NCBI GenBank assembly: GCA_945870465.1
Contig: CAMBSS010000040.1
Span: forward strand, 1 to 28,325
From: Bordetella parapertussis
Lineage (GTDB): Bacteria; Pseudomonadota; Gammaproteobacteria; Burkholderiales; SG8-41
Length of the DNA: 28,325 nt
Direction: 5' to 3'
The notes under the pieces are model-generated. The model was not told where the DNA came from, did no database searches, and saw nothing but the letters and a program-made list of their open reading frames with translations. Position 1 is the stretch's first letter. Every line of letters starts with the position of its first letter. Shown here piece after piece: positions 1-8,831 of this stretch. The translations under genes were made by a program, and so were the position numbers.

Positions 1-2
1 CA

Positions 3-1124
3 ATCAACCACAACGCCATCGTCGAACCGGTCGACTACGCGGGTTGGCGCACTACCAACGCAACGCTGACTCTCGACGACGGCAGCGCGCTCGTCTGCAA
101 CCCATTGCTGGGCTCTGCCTCGACGCCGCCGCAGGGCCTCGCCGCCGAAGTCATCGACCTCGGCCGCGGCGCGCCGGAAGATTTCGCGCGGCACGCCGCC
201 GACATCGCCGGCCGCTTTGTACTGGTGCGCCACGAATATCCGTTCTCCGCCATCCATATTCATCGCCGGCGCAAACTGGGCTGGGCAATGGAACACGGCG
301 CCGCGGGTTTCATCATCGCCAATCCACTGCCCGACGCGGGACCGATGTCCGGCTCTTCCGGCCGCGGCGGCGGCGCCGGCATCCCGTCAGTATCGACCGA
401 TTTTGAATCCGCCACGCGGCTCGCCGCCCGGGGTTCGCAGCGCGCGCGGGTGAAGTTGCAACTTGCGGGAGAGGATTACGCGGCCCAAACCAGCGTGGCC
501 ATACTCGACCTGCCCGGAAAAACCAGCGGGCGTGTCGTGTTGAGTGCGCACGTTGACGGGCATGATCTCGCCGAGAGCGCCATGGACAACGCAACGGGTG
601 TTGCGGTCGTGCTCGCCGTTGCCCGTGCATTCGCGCCGCTGATTGCGAACTGCCGGCGCGGCATCAAAGTATGTCTGTTCAGCGCGGAGGAATGGGCTCT
701 GGCGGGTTCGCGCCAGTACCTGGATCGCATGCCCGCAAACGAACGCGATGCCATCGCTCTCAACATCAATCTCGACACGGTCGGCGGCGACCAGCAGCTG
801 ACCGCACTCACCAGCGAATTTCCGCGCCTTGCCCCTTTCCTGCGCGACACCGCGGCAGCGGCCGGCATAGCGCTCGGCACGTACGAGCCCATGATGGCGA
901 ACTCCGACCACTTCAATTTCGCGCGGCACGGCATCCCGGCATTGCGCCTGGTCGCCGGCTTCGATCGCCCGCAATGCAATATTCAACACATACTGACGCG
1001 CGGCGACACCCGCGAAAAAGTGGCGCCGGCGGAACTGGCGGCAGCGGCGCAGCTGACTGCAGTGTTGCTGGCGCGCGCGCTGACCGCCAGCGATGAAGAA
1101 TTGGCGGAGCTGAGGACACGCTGA
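3..1124 (+). CDS. M28-family metallopeptidase, 5' truncated by window edge
   Basis: The reading frame is open from the first bases of the window, so the true start lies upstream; about 373 residues are visible. The C-terminal half carries the di-zinc aminopeptidase pattern of family M28: HVDGHD (first His/Asp ligands), MDNATG (bridging Asp), SAEEW (catalytic Glu plus ligand Glu), LDTVGGD (Asp ligand) and SDHFNFARHGIPAL (last His ligand). The preceding part, with a GRFVLV...GAAGFIIAN pattern, resembles the PA (protease-associated) insert domain common in this family. It should hydrolyse N-terminal residues from peptides, but substrate and location cannot be told because any signal peptide is outside the window. 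Its TGA stop overlaps the apaH ATG by one base (TGATG), implying translational coupling. No functional link between peptidase and Ap4A hydrolase is evident. Confidence 0.85.
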   Translation: MNHNAIVEPVDYAGWRTTNATLTLDDGSALVCNPLLGSASTPPQGLAAEVIDLGRGAPEDFARHAADIAGRFVLVRHEYPFSAIHIHRRRKLGWAMEHGAAGFIIANPLPDAGPMSGSSGRGGGAGIPSVSTDFESATRLAARGSQRARVKLQLAGEDYAAQTSVAILDLPGKTSGRVVLSAHVDGHDLAESAMDNATGVAVVLAVARAFAPLIANCRRGIKVCLFSAEEWALAGSRQYLDRMPANERDAIALNINLDTVGGDQQLTALTSEFPRLAPFLRDTAAAAGIALGTYEPMMANSDHFNFARHGIPALRLVAGFDRPQCNIQHILTRGDTREKVAPAELAAAAQLTAVLLARALTASDEELAELRTR

Positions 1125-1936
1125 TGGCGACGTACGCGATCGGCGACATCCAGGGTTGTTATTCGACGTTGCGGCGGCTGCTCGACAAGCTCGACTTCGA
1201 ACCAGCACGCGACCGCCTGTGGATGGTCGGCGACCTCGTGAACCGCGGCCCTCAATCGCTCGCCGTACTGCGTTTCGTGAAAGACCTCGGCACGCGTGCC
1301 ATCACCGTGCTCGGCAATCACGATCTGCATCTCCTGGTCGTCGCCGCCCGCCACGTCAAGCAGCACCATGGCGACACGTTGAACGCGATCCTGCGTGCCC
1401 CCGACCGCGACGAACTGCTGGACTGGCTGCGCCGGCGCAAGCTGATGCACACCGCCGGGCGCTATGCGATGGTGCACGCGGGCGTGCTGCCGCAATGGTC
1501 GATCGCCAAAGCGCGCGGCCTCGCGCGCGAAGTCGAGACCGCGCTGCAACGCGACGGCTACGACGATTTTTTGCGCCAGATGTACGGCAACCAGCCCGAC
1601 CGCTGGCGCGATGACCTCACCGGCGTCGACCGGCTGCGCGTCATCACCAACGTGTTCACGCGCCTGCGCCTGTGCACCGCGGACGGCAAAATGGAATTCG
1701 CGCACAAGGGCGCGCCCACCCATCTGCCGCGCGGCTACCGGCCATGGTTCAGCGCTCAGCGCCGCCGCAACCGCGCAACCACCATCATCTTCGGCCACTG
1801 GGCAGCGCTTGGACTTTATATGAAAGACAACGTGGCCGGACTCGACACCGGCTGCGTGTGGGGCCGCGACCTGACCGCGTTCAGGCTGGCGGACGGAAAG
1901 CTTTTCCAGTGCGCCGCCGTGGCGCGGGCACGTTAA
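1124..1936 (+). CDS. apaH: symmetrical bis(5'-nucleosyl)-tetraphosphatase (Ap4A hydrolase)
   Basis: This 270-residue protein belongs to the calcineurin-like metallophosphoesterases. The metal-binding motifs are visible in order: GDIQG at residues 7-11, GDLVNRGP at 36-43 and GNHD at 64-67, with later HAG (in MVHAGVLPQWS) and GHWAALG blocks. The family cleaves diadenosine tetraphosphate symmetrically to two ADP, limiting the alarmone Ap4A in the cytoplasm. Length is close to the E. coli enzyme (about 280 residues). The start is the ATG overlapping the peptidase stop. The last 56 bp overlap, in antisense, the 3' end of the acyltransferase gene on the other strand; both reading frames run to their stops without damage. 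Confidence 0.95.
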   Translation: MATYAIGDIQGCYSTLRRLLDKLDFEPARDRLWMVGDLVNRGPQSLAVLRFVKDLGTRAITVLGNHDLHLLVVAARHVKQHHGDTLNAILRAPDRDELLDWLRRRKLMHTAGRYAMVHAGVLPQWSIAKARGLAREVETALQRDGYDDFLRQMYGNQPDRWRDDLTGVDRLRVITNVFTRLRLCTADGKMEFAHKGAPTHLPRGYRPWFSAQRRRNRATTIIFGHWAALGLYMKDNVAGLDTGCVWGRDLTAFRLADGKLFQCAAVARAR

Positions 1937-2636
1937 GGGCGGCGGCGATCAGGCGCGCTGCTTCGTGCGCAAGTTCGCCGCGATGCCTTCCATCGCAGGC
2001 AAGCGGCGGCAAAAACTGCAGATGCACATGAATCACCGGCTGCGTCAGCATCGCGCGCAGCGTCTCCATCAGCGTTTTGGTACCCTCGTAATCAGCTTCG
2101 CTGCATAAACTGCCGTCGGCACGTGTGTAGCGGATTGCCAGCGGAAACAGCCTGGCGTCGCATTCGAGTGCGGGCTGCAACAGCGACGCGTGAAACGGCA
2201 GTATTACGTCGCCCGCAGTGACTTTGCCTTCCGGAAATACCGCGAACGTATCGCCCTGCTTCAACGCAGCGACGACCTGCGCGTTGATGTGCGCGGTGTG
2301 GCGGCGCTGCGTGCGCTCGATGAACAGCGTGCCGCCCTGCGCGCACAGCCAGCCGATCACCGGCCAGCGCCGGATTTCGGCCTTGGCGACAAAACGCATG
2401 GTGTGCACTGAGTTGATCGCGAAGATGTCGAGCCACGAGACGTGGTTGCCGACTATCATCGCCGCCCCATCAGCGACACGCGGCGGCTCGCCGCTGACCT
2501 TCACACGCACGGCCAATATGGCAAGCAACTGCCGCGATGCATGGCGCACGCGCGCGCGGCGCTGCGCATTGCTCAAAAATGGTAGAGCGAACGCAGCGAT
2601 GGCGACCGCGCGTACGACGTGCAACAGCATGCGCAC
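1881..2636 (-). CDS. plsC: 1-acyl-sn-glycerol-3-phosphate acyltransferase (PlsC/LPLAT family)
   Basis: This membrane acyltransferase should convert lysophosphatidic acid to phosphatidic acid or act on a related lysolipid. About 251 residues start with a hydrophobic segment (residues 3-22). The catalytic HX4D motif is NHVSWLD (around 63-69), followed by GTLFIER and a glycerol-phosphate-binding block FPEGKVTAGD. In the family that block is usually FPEGT, so the Lys is an unusual substitution. The HASLLQPA block downstream is normal. The start is uncertain: GTG at 2636 and ATG at 2630 are in frame, and the frame stays open further upstream without an ATG. It lies downstream of the glycine-zipper gene on the same strand with a spacer of under 70 bp. 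Substrate preference, and whether this is the housekeeping PlsC, is not decided by sequence. Confidence 0.85.
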   Translation of the reverse strand: MRMLLHVVRAVAIAAFALPFLSNAQRRARVRHASRQLLAILAVRVKVSGEPPRVADGAAMIVGNHVSWLDIFAINSVHTMRFVAKAEIRRWPVIGWLCAQGGTLFIERTQRRHTAHINAQVVAALKQGDTFAVFPEGKVTAGDVILPFHASLLQPALECDARLFPLAIRYTRADGSLCSEADYEGTKTLMETLRAMLTQPVIHVHLQFLPPLACDGRHRGELAHEAARLIAAALNVPAPRRRTGKAFRPPA

Positions 2637-2703
2637 GGCACGGCTGGCACGGGTTGCTGCGGATGTCGGTTGAATGGCCAGACTGCGGGCGGCGCAGCCG
2701 CTG

Positions 2704-3141
2704 TCAGTGCGTAACGCGCATGCTGTTGGCGCCCGACAAAATGCGCACGCGCTCGCCGGCCTTGAATGTTTCGCCCAGGGGCTGCAGCACCGCGATCAGC
2801 GTCCCGCTGTCGAGCCTGACGGAAATTTCCAGCCCCTCGCGGGCGGACACCGCATTTTCAAGCGCGCGTCCCGCCACGGCACCGGCCACGGCACCGGCCA
2901 CTGAAGCCGCCTGGCTGCCGCGGCCGCTGCCCATTGTGCCGCCGCCAATACCGCCAGCCGCCGCACCCCCTAGCGTGCCGATGTAGCCGCCCGACGCCGG
3001 CAACGGTACGCGGCGCACTTCTTCGACCACGCCCATGCGCACATCCAGTTCTTCGCCCGCTTTTCGAGCGGGGGAATTCGCGGCGCAGCCGGCGCCCAGC
3101 AGACCCGCCGTCAACAACGCAATTGCCGTGAGCCGCCGCAT
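2704..3141 (-). CDS. glycine-zipper outer-membrane lipoprotein (SlyB-like 2TM domain)
   Basis: The 145-residue product begins with a lipoprotein signal peptide ending in LGAGC at residues 15-19, so Cys19 is the probable lipidated residue. A Gly/Ala-rich segment follows (about residues 51-94) with repeated GxxxG spacing, as in the glycine-zipper 2TM domain of SlyB/17-kDa-antigen type lipoproteins. The C-terminal part (LIAVLQPLGETFKAGERVRIL) resembles the small beta domain that ends many of these proteins. I chose ATG 3141 because it directly precedes the signal peptide; an upstream in-frame start would overlap the kinase gene and bury the signal. The gene starts 13 nt after the kinase stop, so the two are probably co-transcribed. 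A 12-bp DNA unit is duplicated at 2873-2896, encoding GAVAGAVAG. The role is probably envelope integrity, by family only. Confidence 0.85.
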   Translation of the reverse strand: MRRLTAIALLTAGLLGAGCAANSPARKAGEELDVRMGVVEEVRRVPLPASGGYIGTLGGAAAGGIGGGTMGSGRGSQAASVAGAVAGAVAGRALENAVSAREGLEISVRLDSGTLIAVLQPLGETFKAGERVRILSGANSMRVTH

Positions 3142-3154
3142 ATGGCGCCGCCGC

Positions 3155-4090
3155 TTACCAGAGCGCGGTCGCGAAGTTTTGCTTGAAACGCGCGGCGACG
3201 TCATCGCGCGTGAATTGATGGTTCTGCCCGCCGCGATGCGCGATCTTCATCGCACCGAGCAGCGATGCGAGCCGTCCGGTCAGCTCCCAGTCGAGGCCGT
3301 TGGCGATGCCGTAGAGGAGCCCCGCGCGGTAGGCGTCGCCGCAGCCGGTCGGGTCGACTACGGCATCCGGCTTGGCGCAGGGGATTTCAAGCTGCCGGCC
3401 GCCGCTGTAGATCAGCGAGCCCTGCGCTCCCAGCGTGACGATCAAAGCCTTGACGTGCCGAGCCAGCGCTTCCAGTGTCTGGCCGGTTTTCTCCTGCAGC
3501 ATTTGCGCTTCGTAGTCGTTGACCGTCAGGTAGTCGGCCTTGCCGACGAAATCGAGCAACTCCTCGCCGTTGAACATCGGCAGGCCCTGGCCGGGATCGA
3601 AAATGAACGGAATGCCGGCAGCCGCGAATTCGCGCGCATGCTGCAGCATGCCGTCGCGGCCGTCGGGCGCGACGATACCGAGCGTAACGTTGGCCGCGTC
3701 GCCGACATGGTTTTGCTGCGAGTGGTTCATCGCGCCCGGATGAAATGCCGTGATCTGGTTGTCGTCGAGATCGGTGGTGATGAATGCCTGCGCGGTAAAG
3801 GTGCCGGCGACCTGCTTCACATGCAGCTGCGACAGCTGCAACTTGTCGAGCCTGTACGTGTACGGCTGGGAGTCGTCACCAACGGCAGCCATGATCTGCG
3901 GCTTGCCGCCCAGCATGTGCAGGTTGTAGGCGATGTTGCCGGCGCAGCCGCCGAACTCGCGGCGCATGTCGGGCACCAGGAATGCAACGTTGAGGATATG
4001 CAGCTTCTCGGGGAGGATGTGCTCCTTGAAGCGGCCCGGGAACACCATGATGGTGTCGTAAGCGATCGAACCGCAGATCAAAGTATTCAT
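3155..4090 (-). CDS. PfkB-family carbohydrate/nucleoside kinase (adenosine-kinase-like)
   Basis: This is a cytoplasmic ribokinase/PfkB-fold kinase of about 311 residues. The N-terminal substrate side shows [14 protein letters not shown], the glycine-rich PfkB signature 1. The C-terminal signature is [14 protein letters not shown], with Asp in GCGD as the catalytic base, preceded by VTLGAQGS and VNDYEA blocks. The closest subfamily by pattern is the one often annotated as adenosine kinase or unspecified carbohydrate kinase; the acceptor sugar is not determined. ATG 4090 gives the usual [13 protein letters not shown] start; in-frame codons up to 4108 only add non-conserved residues. An extended -10 promoter (TGGTATAAT) lies about 20 nt upstream. 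It is divergent from mscL. Confidence 0.88.
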   Translation of the reverse strand: MNTLICGSIAYDTIMVFPGRFKEHILPEKLHILNVAFLVPDMRREFGGCAGNIAYNLHMLGGKPQIMAAVGDDSQPYTYRLDKLQLSQLHVKQVAGTFTAQAFITTDLDDNQITAFHPGAMNHSQQNHVGDAANVTLGIVAPDGRDGMLQHAREFAAAGIPFIFDPGQGLPMFNGEELLDFVGKADYLTVNDYEAQMLQEKTGQTLEALARHVKALIVTLGAQGSLIYSGGRQLEIPCAKPDAVVDPTGCGDAYRAGLLYGIANGLDWELTGRLASLLGAMKIAHRGGQNHQFTRDDVAARFKQNFATALW

Positions 4091-4116
4091 GCATGTCATC
4101 CGTTGCAAAGGCGCGG

Positions 4117-4122
4117 ATTATA
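4117..4122 (-). promoter_or_regulatory. extended -10 promoter element for the PfkB kinase
   Basis: On the minus strand the hexamer TATAAT is preceded by TGG, giving the extended -10 form TGnTATAAT. It would start transcription about 20 nt before the kinase ATG. No convincing -35 hexamer is present at 16-18 bp, which is typical of extended -10 promoters. Confidence 0.55.
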
Positions 4123-4166
4123 CCATCGGCACATGTGCGCCTACGCAGCCGCCGCGCGCAGGATGC

Positions 4167-4172
4167 TATGAT
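4167..4172 (+). promoter_or_regulatory. extended -10 promoter element for mscL
   Basis: The plus strand reads TGCTATGATAAT, which matches TGnTATGAT, an extended -10. It lies 42 nt upstream of the mscL ATG. There is no good -35. With the kinase promoter it forms a divergent control region of about 50 bp. Confidence 0.45.
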
Positions 4173-4214
4173 AATTGCGCGCAATCAACTTGTGGAACCT
4201 CGGGAGGGCACACC

Positions 4215-4634
4215 ATGCTGGATGCATTCAAGAAATTCGCGATGCGCGGCAACGTCGTCGATATGGCAGTCGGCGTCATCATCGGCGCCGCCTTCGGCAA
4301 GATCGTCGATTCTCTGGTGAAAGACCTGATCATGCCGCCGATTGGCCTCCTGCTCGGCAAGGTCGATTTCGCCAATCTGTTCTTCGTACTGAAGGACGGC
4401 GCGACGGCAGGGCCTTATGTATCGGTCGAAGCCGCGCAAAAAGCCGGCGCCGTGACCTTCAACTATGGCCTGTTCATCAACACCTGCATCGGCTTCGTGA
4501 TTGTCGCGTTCGCGGTGTTCCTGCTGATCCGCGCGATCAACCGACTGCAGACGGCGGCCCCGCCCGCAGCACCTCCGGCCACCCCTGAGGACATCGTGCT
4601 GTTGCGCGAAATACGCGACGCGCTCAGGAAATAA
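4215..4634 (+). CDS. mscL: large-conductance mechanosensitive channel
   Basis: This 139-residue inner-membrane protein assembles as a pentameric pore that opens on membrane tension and releases osmolytes during hypo-osmotic shock. The N-terminal amphipathic helix and TM1 ([20 protein letters not shown]...) and the periplasmic loop with NYGLFIN are characteristic. TM2 (about residues 82-105) is followed by a Pro/Ala linker and the C-terminal helical bundle ([15 protein letters not shown]). ATG 4215 is chosen because it has a GGGAGG Shine-Dalgarno sequence just upstream and matches the family N-terminus; an open extension to 4089 is not conserved. The last 11 bp overlap the dgkA 3' end in antisense. 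Confidence 0.96.
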   Translation: MLDAFKKFAMRGNVVDMAVGVIIGAAFGKIVDSLVKDLIMPPIGLLLGKVDFANLFFVLKDGATAGPYVSVEAAQKAGAVTFNYGLFINTCIGFVIVAFAVFLLIRAINRLQTAAPPAAPPATPEDIVLLREIRDALRK

Positions 4635-5010
4635 CCCGCTGGCCGCCGAACAGCACGAGCAGCCACACCACCACCACGTTGATCACGCTCAGCATGACGG
4701 CGGCGCTGCCGAAATCCTTGGCGCGCTTGGCCAGCACGTGATTTTCCAGTGACACACGGTCGGTGATTGCCTCAATCGCCGAATTCAGCAGTTCGACGAT
4801 CAGCACCAGCAGCACGCTCGCGATCAGCAGCGCCTTGCCGAGCGCGCTGACATGCATGGAAAACGCGAGCGGGATCAGGATCAGCGCGAGCAGCACCTCC
4901 AGCCGGAATGCGTCCTCGTATTTGAACGCCGCCGCAAAACCGTCAAGCGAATAAAGAAGCGCGTTGCGGATGCGCTGCAAGCCGGTCTTGCCTTTGTATG
5001 GACTGCTCAT
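4624..5010 (-). CDS. dgkA: diacylglycerol kinase, small integral-membrane type
   Basis: The 128-residue protein has the three-helix membrane layout of prokaryotic DgkA. It phosphorylates diacylglycerol to phosphatidic acid, recycling lipid left over from periplasmic glucan or lipopolysaccharide modification. Signature residues are [13 protein letters not shown] (the E...NSAIE catalytic motif) and [15 protein letters not shown]. The N-terminal amphipathic part ([16 protein letters not shown]) is also typical. It starts 45 bp after gcvPB on the same strand, so it may be the last gene of the gcv transcript, although a weak promoter in that gap cannot be excluded. It converges on mscL with an 11-bp overlap. 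Confidence 0.95.
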   Translation of the reverse strand: MSSPYKGKTGLQRIRNALLYSLDGFAAAFKYEDAFRLEVLLALILIPLAFSMHVSALGKALLIASVLLVLIVELLNSAIEAITDRVSLENHVLAKRAKDFGSAAVMLSVINVVVVWLLVLFGGQRVIS

Positions 5011-5055
5011 GTCAGGGACCCGGGAAAGCTGCGGCCTCTGCCGCCGTTACCGGAA

Positions 5056-6510
5056 TTATGCCGCCGCCGGCCGCCATGCGAGATCGAGTTCGCGCGCGGC
5101 CTTGACGTCGTCGAGCCGGCGCACCGGCGTCGTGTGCGGCGCGGTCTTGACGAGATCGGGTTGTTCGCGCGCCTCGCGCAGGATTTCGCCCATCGCCTGC
5201 ACGAAAGCGTCGAGCGTCTGCTTTGATTCGGTTTCGGTCGGCTCGATCAGCAGGCACTCCGGCACCAGCAGCGGAAAGTAGGTCGTCGGCGCGTGAAAGC
5301 CTTTGTCGAGCAGGCGCTTGGCGAAATCCATCGCGGTAACGCCGGTTTCGTCTTTCAGATTTTTCAGCGTGACGATGAATTCATGGCTCGCGCGCCGCGT
5401 CGGAAACGCAATGTCGAATCCCGCTTTTTTCAGTTCCACCATCAGGTAATTGGCGTTCAGCGTCGCGTACTCCGCCACCCGCTGCATGCCTTCGCGGCCC
5501 AGTAGCCGCGCGTAGATATAGGCGCGCAGCAGCACGCCCGCGTTGCCGAGGTGCGCCGACATGCGGCCTATCGATTGCGGTATGTCCTTCGTATCCTGCA
5601 CCCGATAATTGGCGCCGTCCTGCGCGACCACCGGCAGCGGCAGGTACGGCAACAGCCGGGTCGCTACACCAACCGGACCGGCGCCGGGCCCGCCGCCGCC
5701 ATGCGGCGTCGAGAATGTCTTGTGCAGATTCATGTGAATCACGTCGAATCCCATGTCGCCGGGCTTGACCTTGCCGAGTATCGCGTTGAGGTTGGCGCCG
5801 TCGTAATAGAGAAGGCCGCCCGCGTCGTGCACGATTTTTCTGATATCGATGATCGCGTGCTCGAACACGCCGAGCGTCGATGGATTGGTCAGCATCAGTC
5901 CCGCGGTCTGCGGGCCCACCGCTGCGGTTAGCGCGGCGAGGTCGACATTGCCTTCGCGATCTGTCGGGATTTCGCGCACCGTGTAGCCGCACATCACCGC
6001 CGATGCCGGATTGGTGCCGTGCGCCGCGTTCGGCACCAGGATCTCGGTGCGCGCCGCGTCGCCACGCGCGACGTGATAAGCGCGGATCATGGCCACGCCC
6101 GCGAATTCGCCCTGCGCGCCGGCCATGGGCGCGAGACTCACTCCCGCCATGCCAGTCACGTCTTTCAATATTTCCTGCAGCTCGAACATGCACGCCAGAA
6201 AACCCTGCCCGGTTTCGGCGGGCGCATCCGGGTGACGCGCGAGGAACTGCGGCAGCATCGCCAGCGAATTGCAGGCGCGCGGGTTGTATTTCATCGTGCA
6301 CGACCCAAGCGGATAAAAATGCGTGTCAATCGAGAAATTGCGCCGCGAGAGATTGGTGTAATGACGCACCGCATCGAGCTCCGACACTTCAGGCAGCAAT
6401 GGCTTTGATATGCGGCGCAGGTTTTCCGGGATGGCGCCGGGCCCCGCTGCGGCGGGCGGTATCTGCGACGCGTTGCGCCGGCGTGCCTGCGATAACTCGA
6501 ATATCAGCAT
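5056..6510 (-). CDS. gcvPB: glycine dehydrogenase (decarboxylating) subunit 2, P-protein beta part
   Basis: The 484-residue protein is the PLP-binding half of the split P-protein of the glycine cleavage system, which decarboxylates glycine and passes aminomethyl to the lipoyl arm of GcvH. The PLP lysine is K264 in [25 protein letters not shown] (about 70-78) and the [12 protein letters not shown] block are further family signatures. The length matches subunit 2 (about 480-510 residues). Its partner gcvPA lies about 0.9 kb upstream, separated by tpx and a GFA-family gene, whereas the two subunits are usually adjacent. It begins 9 nt after the GFA-family gene, so co-transcription is likely. Confidence 0.96.
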   Translation of the reverse strand: MLIFELSQARRRNASQIPPAAAGPGAIPENLRRISKPLLPEVSELDAVRHYTNLSRRNFSIDTHFYPLGSCTMKYNPRACNSLAMLPQFLARHPDAPAETGQGFLACMFELQEILKDVTGMAGVSLAPMAGAQGEFAGVAMIRAYHVARGDAARTEILVPNAAHGTNPASAVMCGYTVREIPTDREGNVDLAALTAAVGPQTAGLMLTNPSTLGVFEHAIIDIRKIVHDAGGLLYYDGANLNAILGKVKPGDMGFDVIHMNLHKTFSTPHGGGGPGAGPVGVATRLLPYLPLPVVAQDGANYRVQDTKDIPQSIGRMSAHLGNAGVLLRAYIYARLLGREGMQRVAEYATLNANYLMVELKKAGFDIAFPTRRASHEFIVTLKNLKDETGVTAMDFAKRLLDKGFHAPTTYFPLLVPECLLIEPTETESKQTLDAFVQAMGEILREAREQPDLVKTAPHTTPVRRLDDVKAARELDLAWRPAAA

Positions 6511-6519
6511 GGGCGCATC

Positions 6520-6894
6520 CTACGAGCCAACTACCGACATGGTCTTGCCATCGACGCGGCGCACCGGCACGCCGGACAGATCGACATTCTCGAGGCAATA
6601 GACATTGACGCCGTAATGGTCGGGCGCCGCGCGTTTGCGGTGGAACGTGTAGATGCCGCACTCGCCGCAAAAATAGTGCTTGGCAACGCGGGTGTTCCAT
6701 TGATAGAGACGCAGCCTGTCTTCGCCGCTCAGGATTTTGAGCGCCGACTCGTGCACCTTGTACATAACCGCGTTCTTTTTCACGCACAGGGTGCAGTCGC
6801 ACATGGTGAAATCATCGAGAGTGCCGGTCACTTCGAACCGCACGCTGCCGCAATGGCACGAGCCTTTGAACGTTCCGCCCGGATGATTTCCCAT
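6520..6894 (-). CDS. GFA/CENP-V-domain zinc protein (formaldehyde-activating-enzyme-like)
   Basis: This 124-residue protein has the Mss4-like beta-tent fold pattern of the GFA (glutathione-dependent formaldehyde-activating enzyme) family. The zinc-ligand clusters are visible: CHCGSVRF near the N-terminus, CDCTLC in the middle and FCGECGIYTFHR later. Founding members are reported to promote formation of S-hydroxymethyl-glutathione, but most members, including short ones like this, have no proven activity. It sits between tpx and gcvPB, 9 nt before the latter and 20 nt after tpx. Since glycine cleavage makes methylene-tetrahydrofolate, a formaldehyde-related housekeeping role is conceivable, but this is inference only. 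Confidence 0.85.
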   Translation of the reverse strand: MGNHPGGTFKGSCHCGSVRFEVTGTLDDFTMCDCTLCVKKNAVMYKVHESALKILSGEDRLRLYQWNTRVAKHYFCGECGIYTFHRKRAAPDHYGVNVYCLENVDLSGVPVRRVDGKTMSVVGS

Positions 6895-6914
6895 ATGCCG
6901 CGACCGGAAACGCG

Positions 6915-7415
6915 TTACTTCAGCGCGGCGAGCGCCGCGTCGTAATCCGGTTCGTTCTTGATTTCCGGCACGAGCTGCGAGTATTTGACCTTGTTGTTCT
7001 CATCCAGCACGACCACCGCGCGCGCGGTGGCGCCTTTCAGCGGCCCGTCGGCAATATCGACGCCATAATTGGTGAGAAAATCGCGGCCACGCATGGTCGA
7101 CAGCGACACTACGTTGTTGATGCCCTCGGCTTCGCAGAAACGCTTCATGGCAAACGGCAGGTCGGCGGAAATCACCAACACCACGGTGTTTGCAAGGCTG
7201 CCCGCCTTCTCGTTGAACTTGCGCGTCGAAGTCTGGCACACGGGCGTGTCGAGACTGGGCACGATGTTTAGAACTTTTTTCTTGCCGGCGTAATCCTTGA
7301 GGCTCACGTCTTTAAGGTCCTTGCCGGTCAGCGTAAAGTCGGGCGCGGCATCGCCGGCCTTGGGAAAAGTGCCGGCGACATTGACGGGGTTGCCGCCGAG
7401 GGTAACAGTAGACAT
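6915..7415 (-). CDS. tpx: thiol peroxidase (Tpx-type peroxiredoxin)
   Basis: This is an atypical 2-Cys peroxiredoxin of 166 residues that reduces hydrogen peroxide and alkyl hydroperoxides using thioredoxin. The peroxidatic Cys is C60 in [17 protein letters not shown] and the resolving Cys is C94 in KRFCEAEGI, the usual Tpx spacing. The N-terminus ([19 protein letters not shown]) and the [13 protein letters not shown] block are also diagnostic. A strong Shine-Dalgarno AAGGAG lies 6 nt before ATG 7415, the clearest ribosome-binding site in this operon. It starts 33 nt after gcvPA. A peroxidase between the two P-protein genes is unusual. Confidence 0.96.
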   Translation of the reverse strand: MSTVTLGGNPVNVAGTFPKAGDAAPDFTLTGKDLKDVSLKDYAGKKKVLNIVPSLDTPVCQTSTRKFNEKAGSLANTVVLVISADLPFAMKRFCEAEGINNVVSLSTMRGRDFLTNYGVDIADGPLKGATARAVVVLDENNKVKYSQLVPEIKNEPDYDAALAALK

Positions 7416-7448
7416 CGAATGCTCCTTGAGAGTGTCAGGTTGAGAAAT

Positions 7449-8822
7449 TTAAGCGCTCAGGGCGCAGGATGGCCCGAGTATGCGTTGCAGATTTTCAGCG
7501 TAGCGCGCGAGATCGTCGTCGCGCTTGGTTTCGGTTGCGCACACCAGCAATGCATCGCCGAGTTCCGGATAATCCTGCGTCAAAGCGAGGCCGCCCAGTA
7601 TGCCCTGCGCCCTGAGGGCTTGCAATACGCCGGCAGCGGGCGCATTCAGGCGCACGACGAACTCGTGGAACACCGGCCCGCTGAACACGCGTTTGACGCC
7701 GGGCACCGCGCTTAATTGCTGCGCAAGCTTGAGCGTGTTGGCGTGCGAAGCCTGCGCCACGCGTTGGAGACCTTCCGGCCCCAGCAACGAGAGATAGATG
7801 GTTGCCGCGGTAACCGCCAATCCCTGGTTCGTGCAGATATTGGATGTCGCTTTAGAGCGGCGGATATGCTGCTCGCGCGCCTGCAGCGTCAGCGTGTAAC
7901 CCGGTTTGCCTTCGACATCGACCGTGCGCCCAACGATGCGTCCGGGCATTTGCCGCACGTACGCGTTGCGGCAGGCCATGAATCCGAAGTACGGACCGCC
8001 GCTCGCGAGCGGCACGCCCAGCGGCTGCCCTTCGCCGACCACAATGTCGGCGCCGCCCGCCGCCCATTCGCCGGGCGGCCGCAGGATAGCAAGTGAAACC
8101 GGATTGACGACTGCGATGGTCAGCATGCGATTTTCTTTCGCCCACGCCGTCAATTCATCGACCGGTTCGAGCACGCCGAAAAAATTCGGTTGCGGCACTA
8201 CCAGCGCGGCATAGTCCTGGCCCGCGAACTTCCCGAGCGCCGCGGGAATCACGTGGCCGCGTTCGGTGCAATACGGCACTTCGACGAGTTCGATGTCCTG
8301 GTCTTTGACGATCGCGTGCACGACCTCGCGATATACCGGATGCACGGTTGCCGGCACCAGCACGCGCTTAGACGTTTTGTGCACACGCACCGCCATCAGC
8401 ACCGCTTCGGCCAGTGCGGAAGCACCGTCGTAGAGGCTGGCGTTGGTGACGTCCATCGCCGTCAACGACGTCATCATCGACTGGTATTCGTAAAGGAGCT
8501 GCAGCGTGCCCTGGCTGGCTTCGGCCTGGTAGGGCGTATACGAAGAATAGAATTCACCGCGCGTCGCGATCTGCCACACCGCCGCCGGGATATGGTGCTC
8601 GTAGGCGCCGGCGCCGATGAAATTCAACCATCGGCCATCCTGCTCGGCGCGCTCCTGCATGAGCCGCGCAACTTCCATTTCGCCAAGTCCGGGCGGTACC
8701 TGCGTCAATGCCGCGCTTCTCAGTGACGCCGGAATTTCGTCGAAGAGGTCGTCGACCGCCTTGACGCCGATCGCGGCGAGCATCGCGCTCACATCGTCTT
8801 CAGTGTGTGGAATAAAGGGCAT
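7449..8822 (-). CDS. gcvPA: glycine dehydrogenase (decarboxylating) subunit 1, P-protein alpha part
   Basis: The 457-residue product is the non-PLP half of the split glycine decarboxylase and forms the alpha2beta2 P-protein with GcvPB. Recognisable blocks include [15 protein letters not shown] at the N-terminus, [38 protein letters not shown] and [12 protein letters not shown]. The length is normal for subunit 1. The ATG is preceded by a pyrimidine-rich stretch contributed by the heptamer inverted repeat at 8832-8929, which ends 9 nt before the start, so there is no recognisable Shine-Dalgarno sequence. This repeat separates it from gcvH. Confidence 0.96.
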   Translation of the reverse strand: MPFIPHTEDDVSAMLAAIGVKAVDDLFDEIPASLRSAALTQVPPGLGEMEVARLMQERAEQDGRWLNFIGAGAYEHHIPAAVWQIATRGEFYSSYTPYQAEASQGTLQLLYEYQSMMTSLTAMDVTNASLYDGASALAEAVLMAVRVHKTSKRVLVPATVHPVYREVVHAIVKDQDIELVEVPYCTERGHVIPAALGKFAGQDYAALVVPQPNFFGVLEPVDELTAWAKENRMLTIAVVNPVSLAILRPPGEWAAGGADIVVGEGQPLGVPLASGGPYFGFMACRNAYVRQMPGRIVGRTVDVEGKPGYTLTLQAREQHIRRSKATSNICTNQGLAVTAATIYLSLLGPEGLQRVAQASHANTLKLAQQLSAVPGVKRVFSGPVFHEFVVRLNAPAAGVLQALRAQGILGGLALTQDYPELGDALLVCATETKRDDDLARYAENLQRILGPSCALSA

Positions 8823-8831
8823 TTTGTTGTA

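Noticed and set aside
3035..4171. 378-residue plus-strand open frame over the kinase and lipoprotein genes
   Set aside because: It is an antisense shadow of well-supported minus-strand genes in high-GC DNA. No domain is visible.
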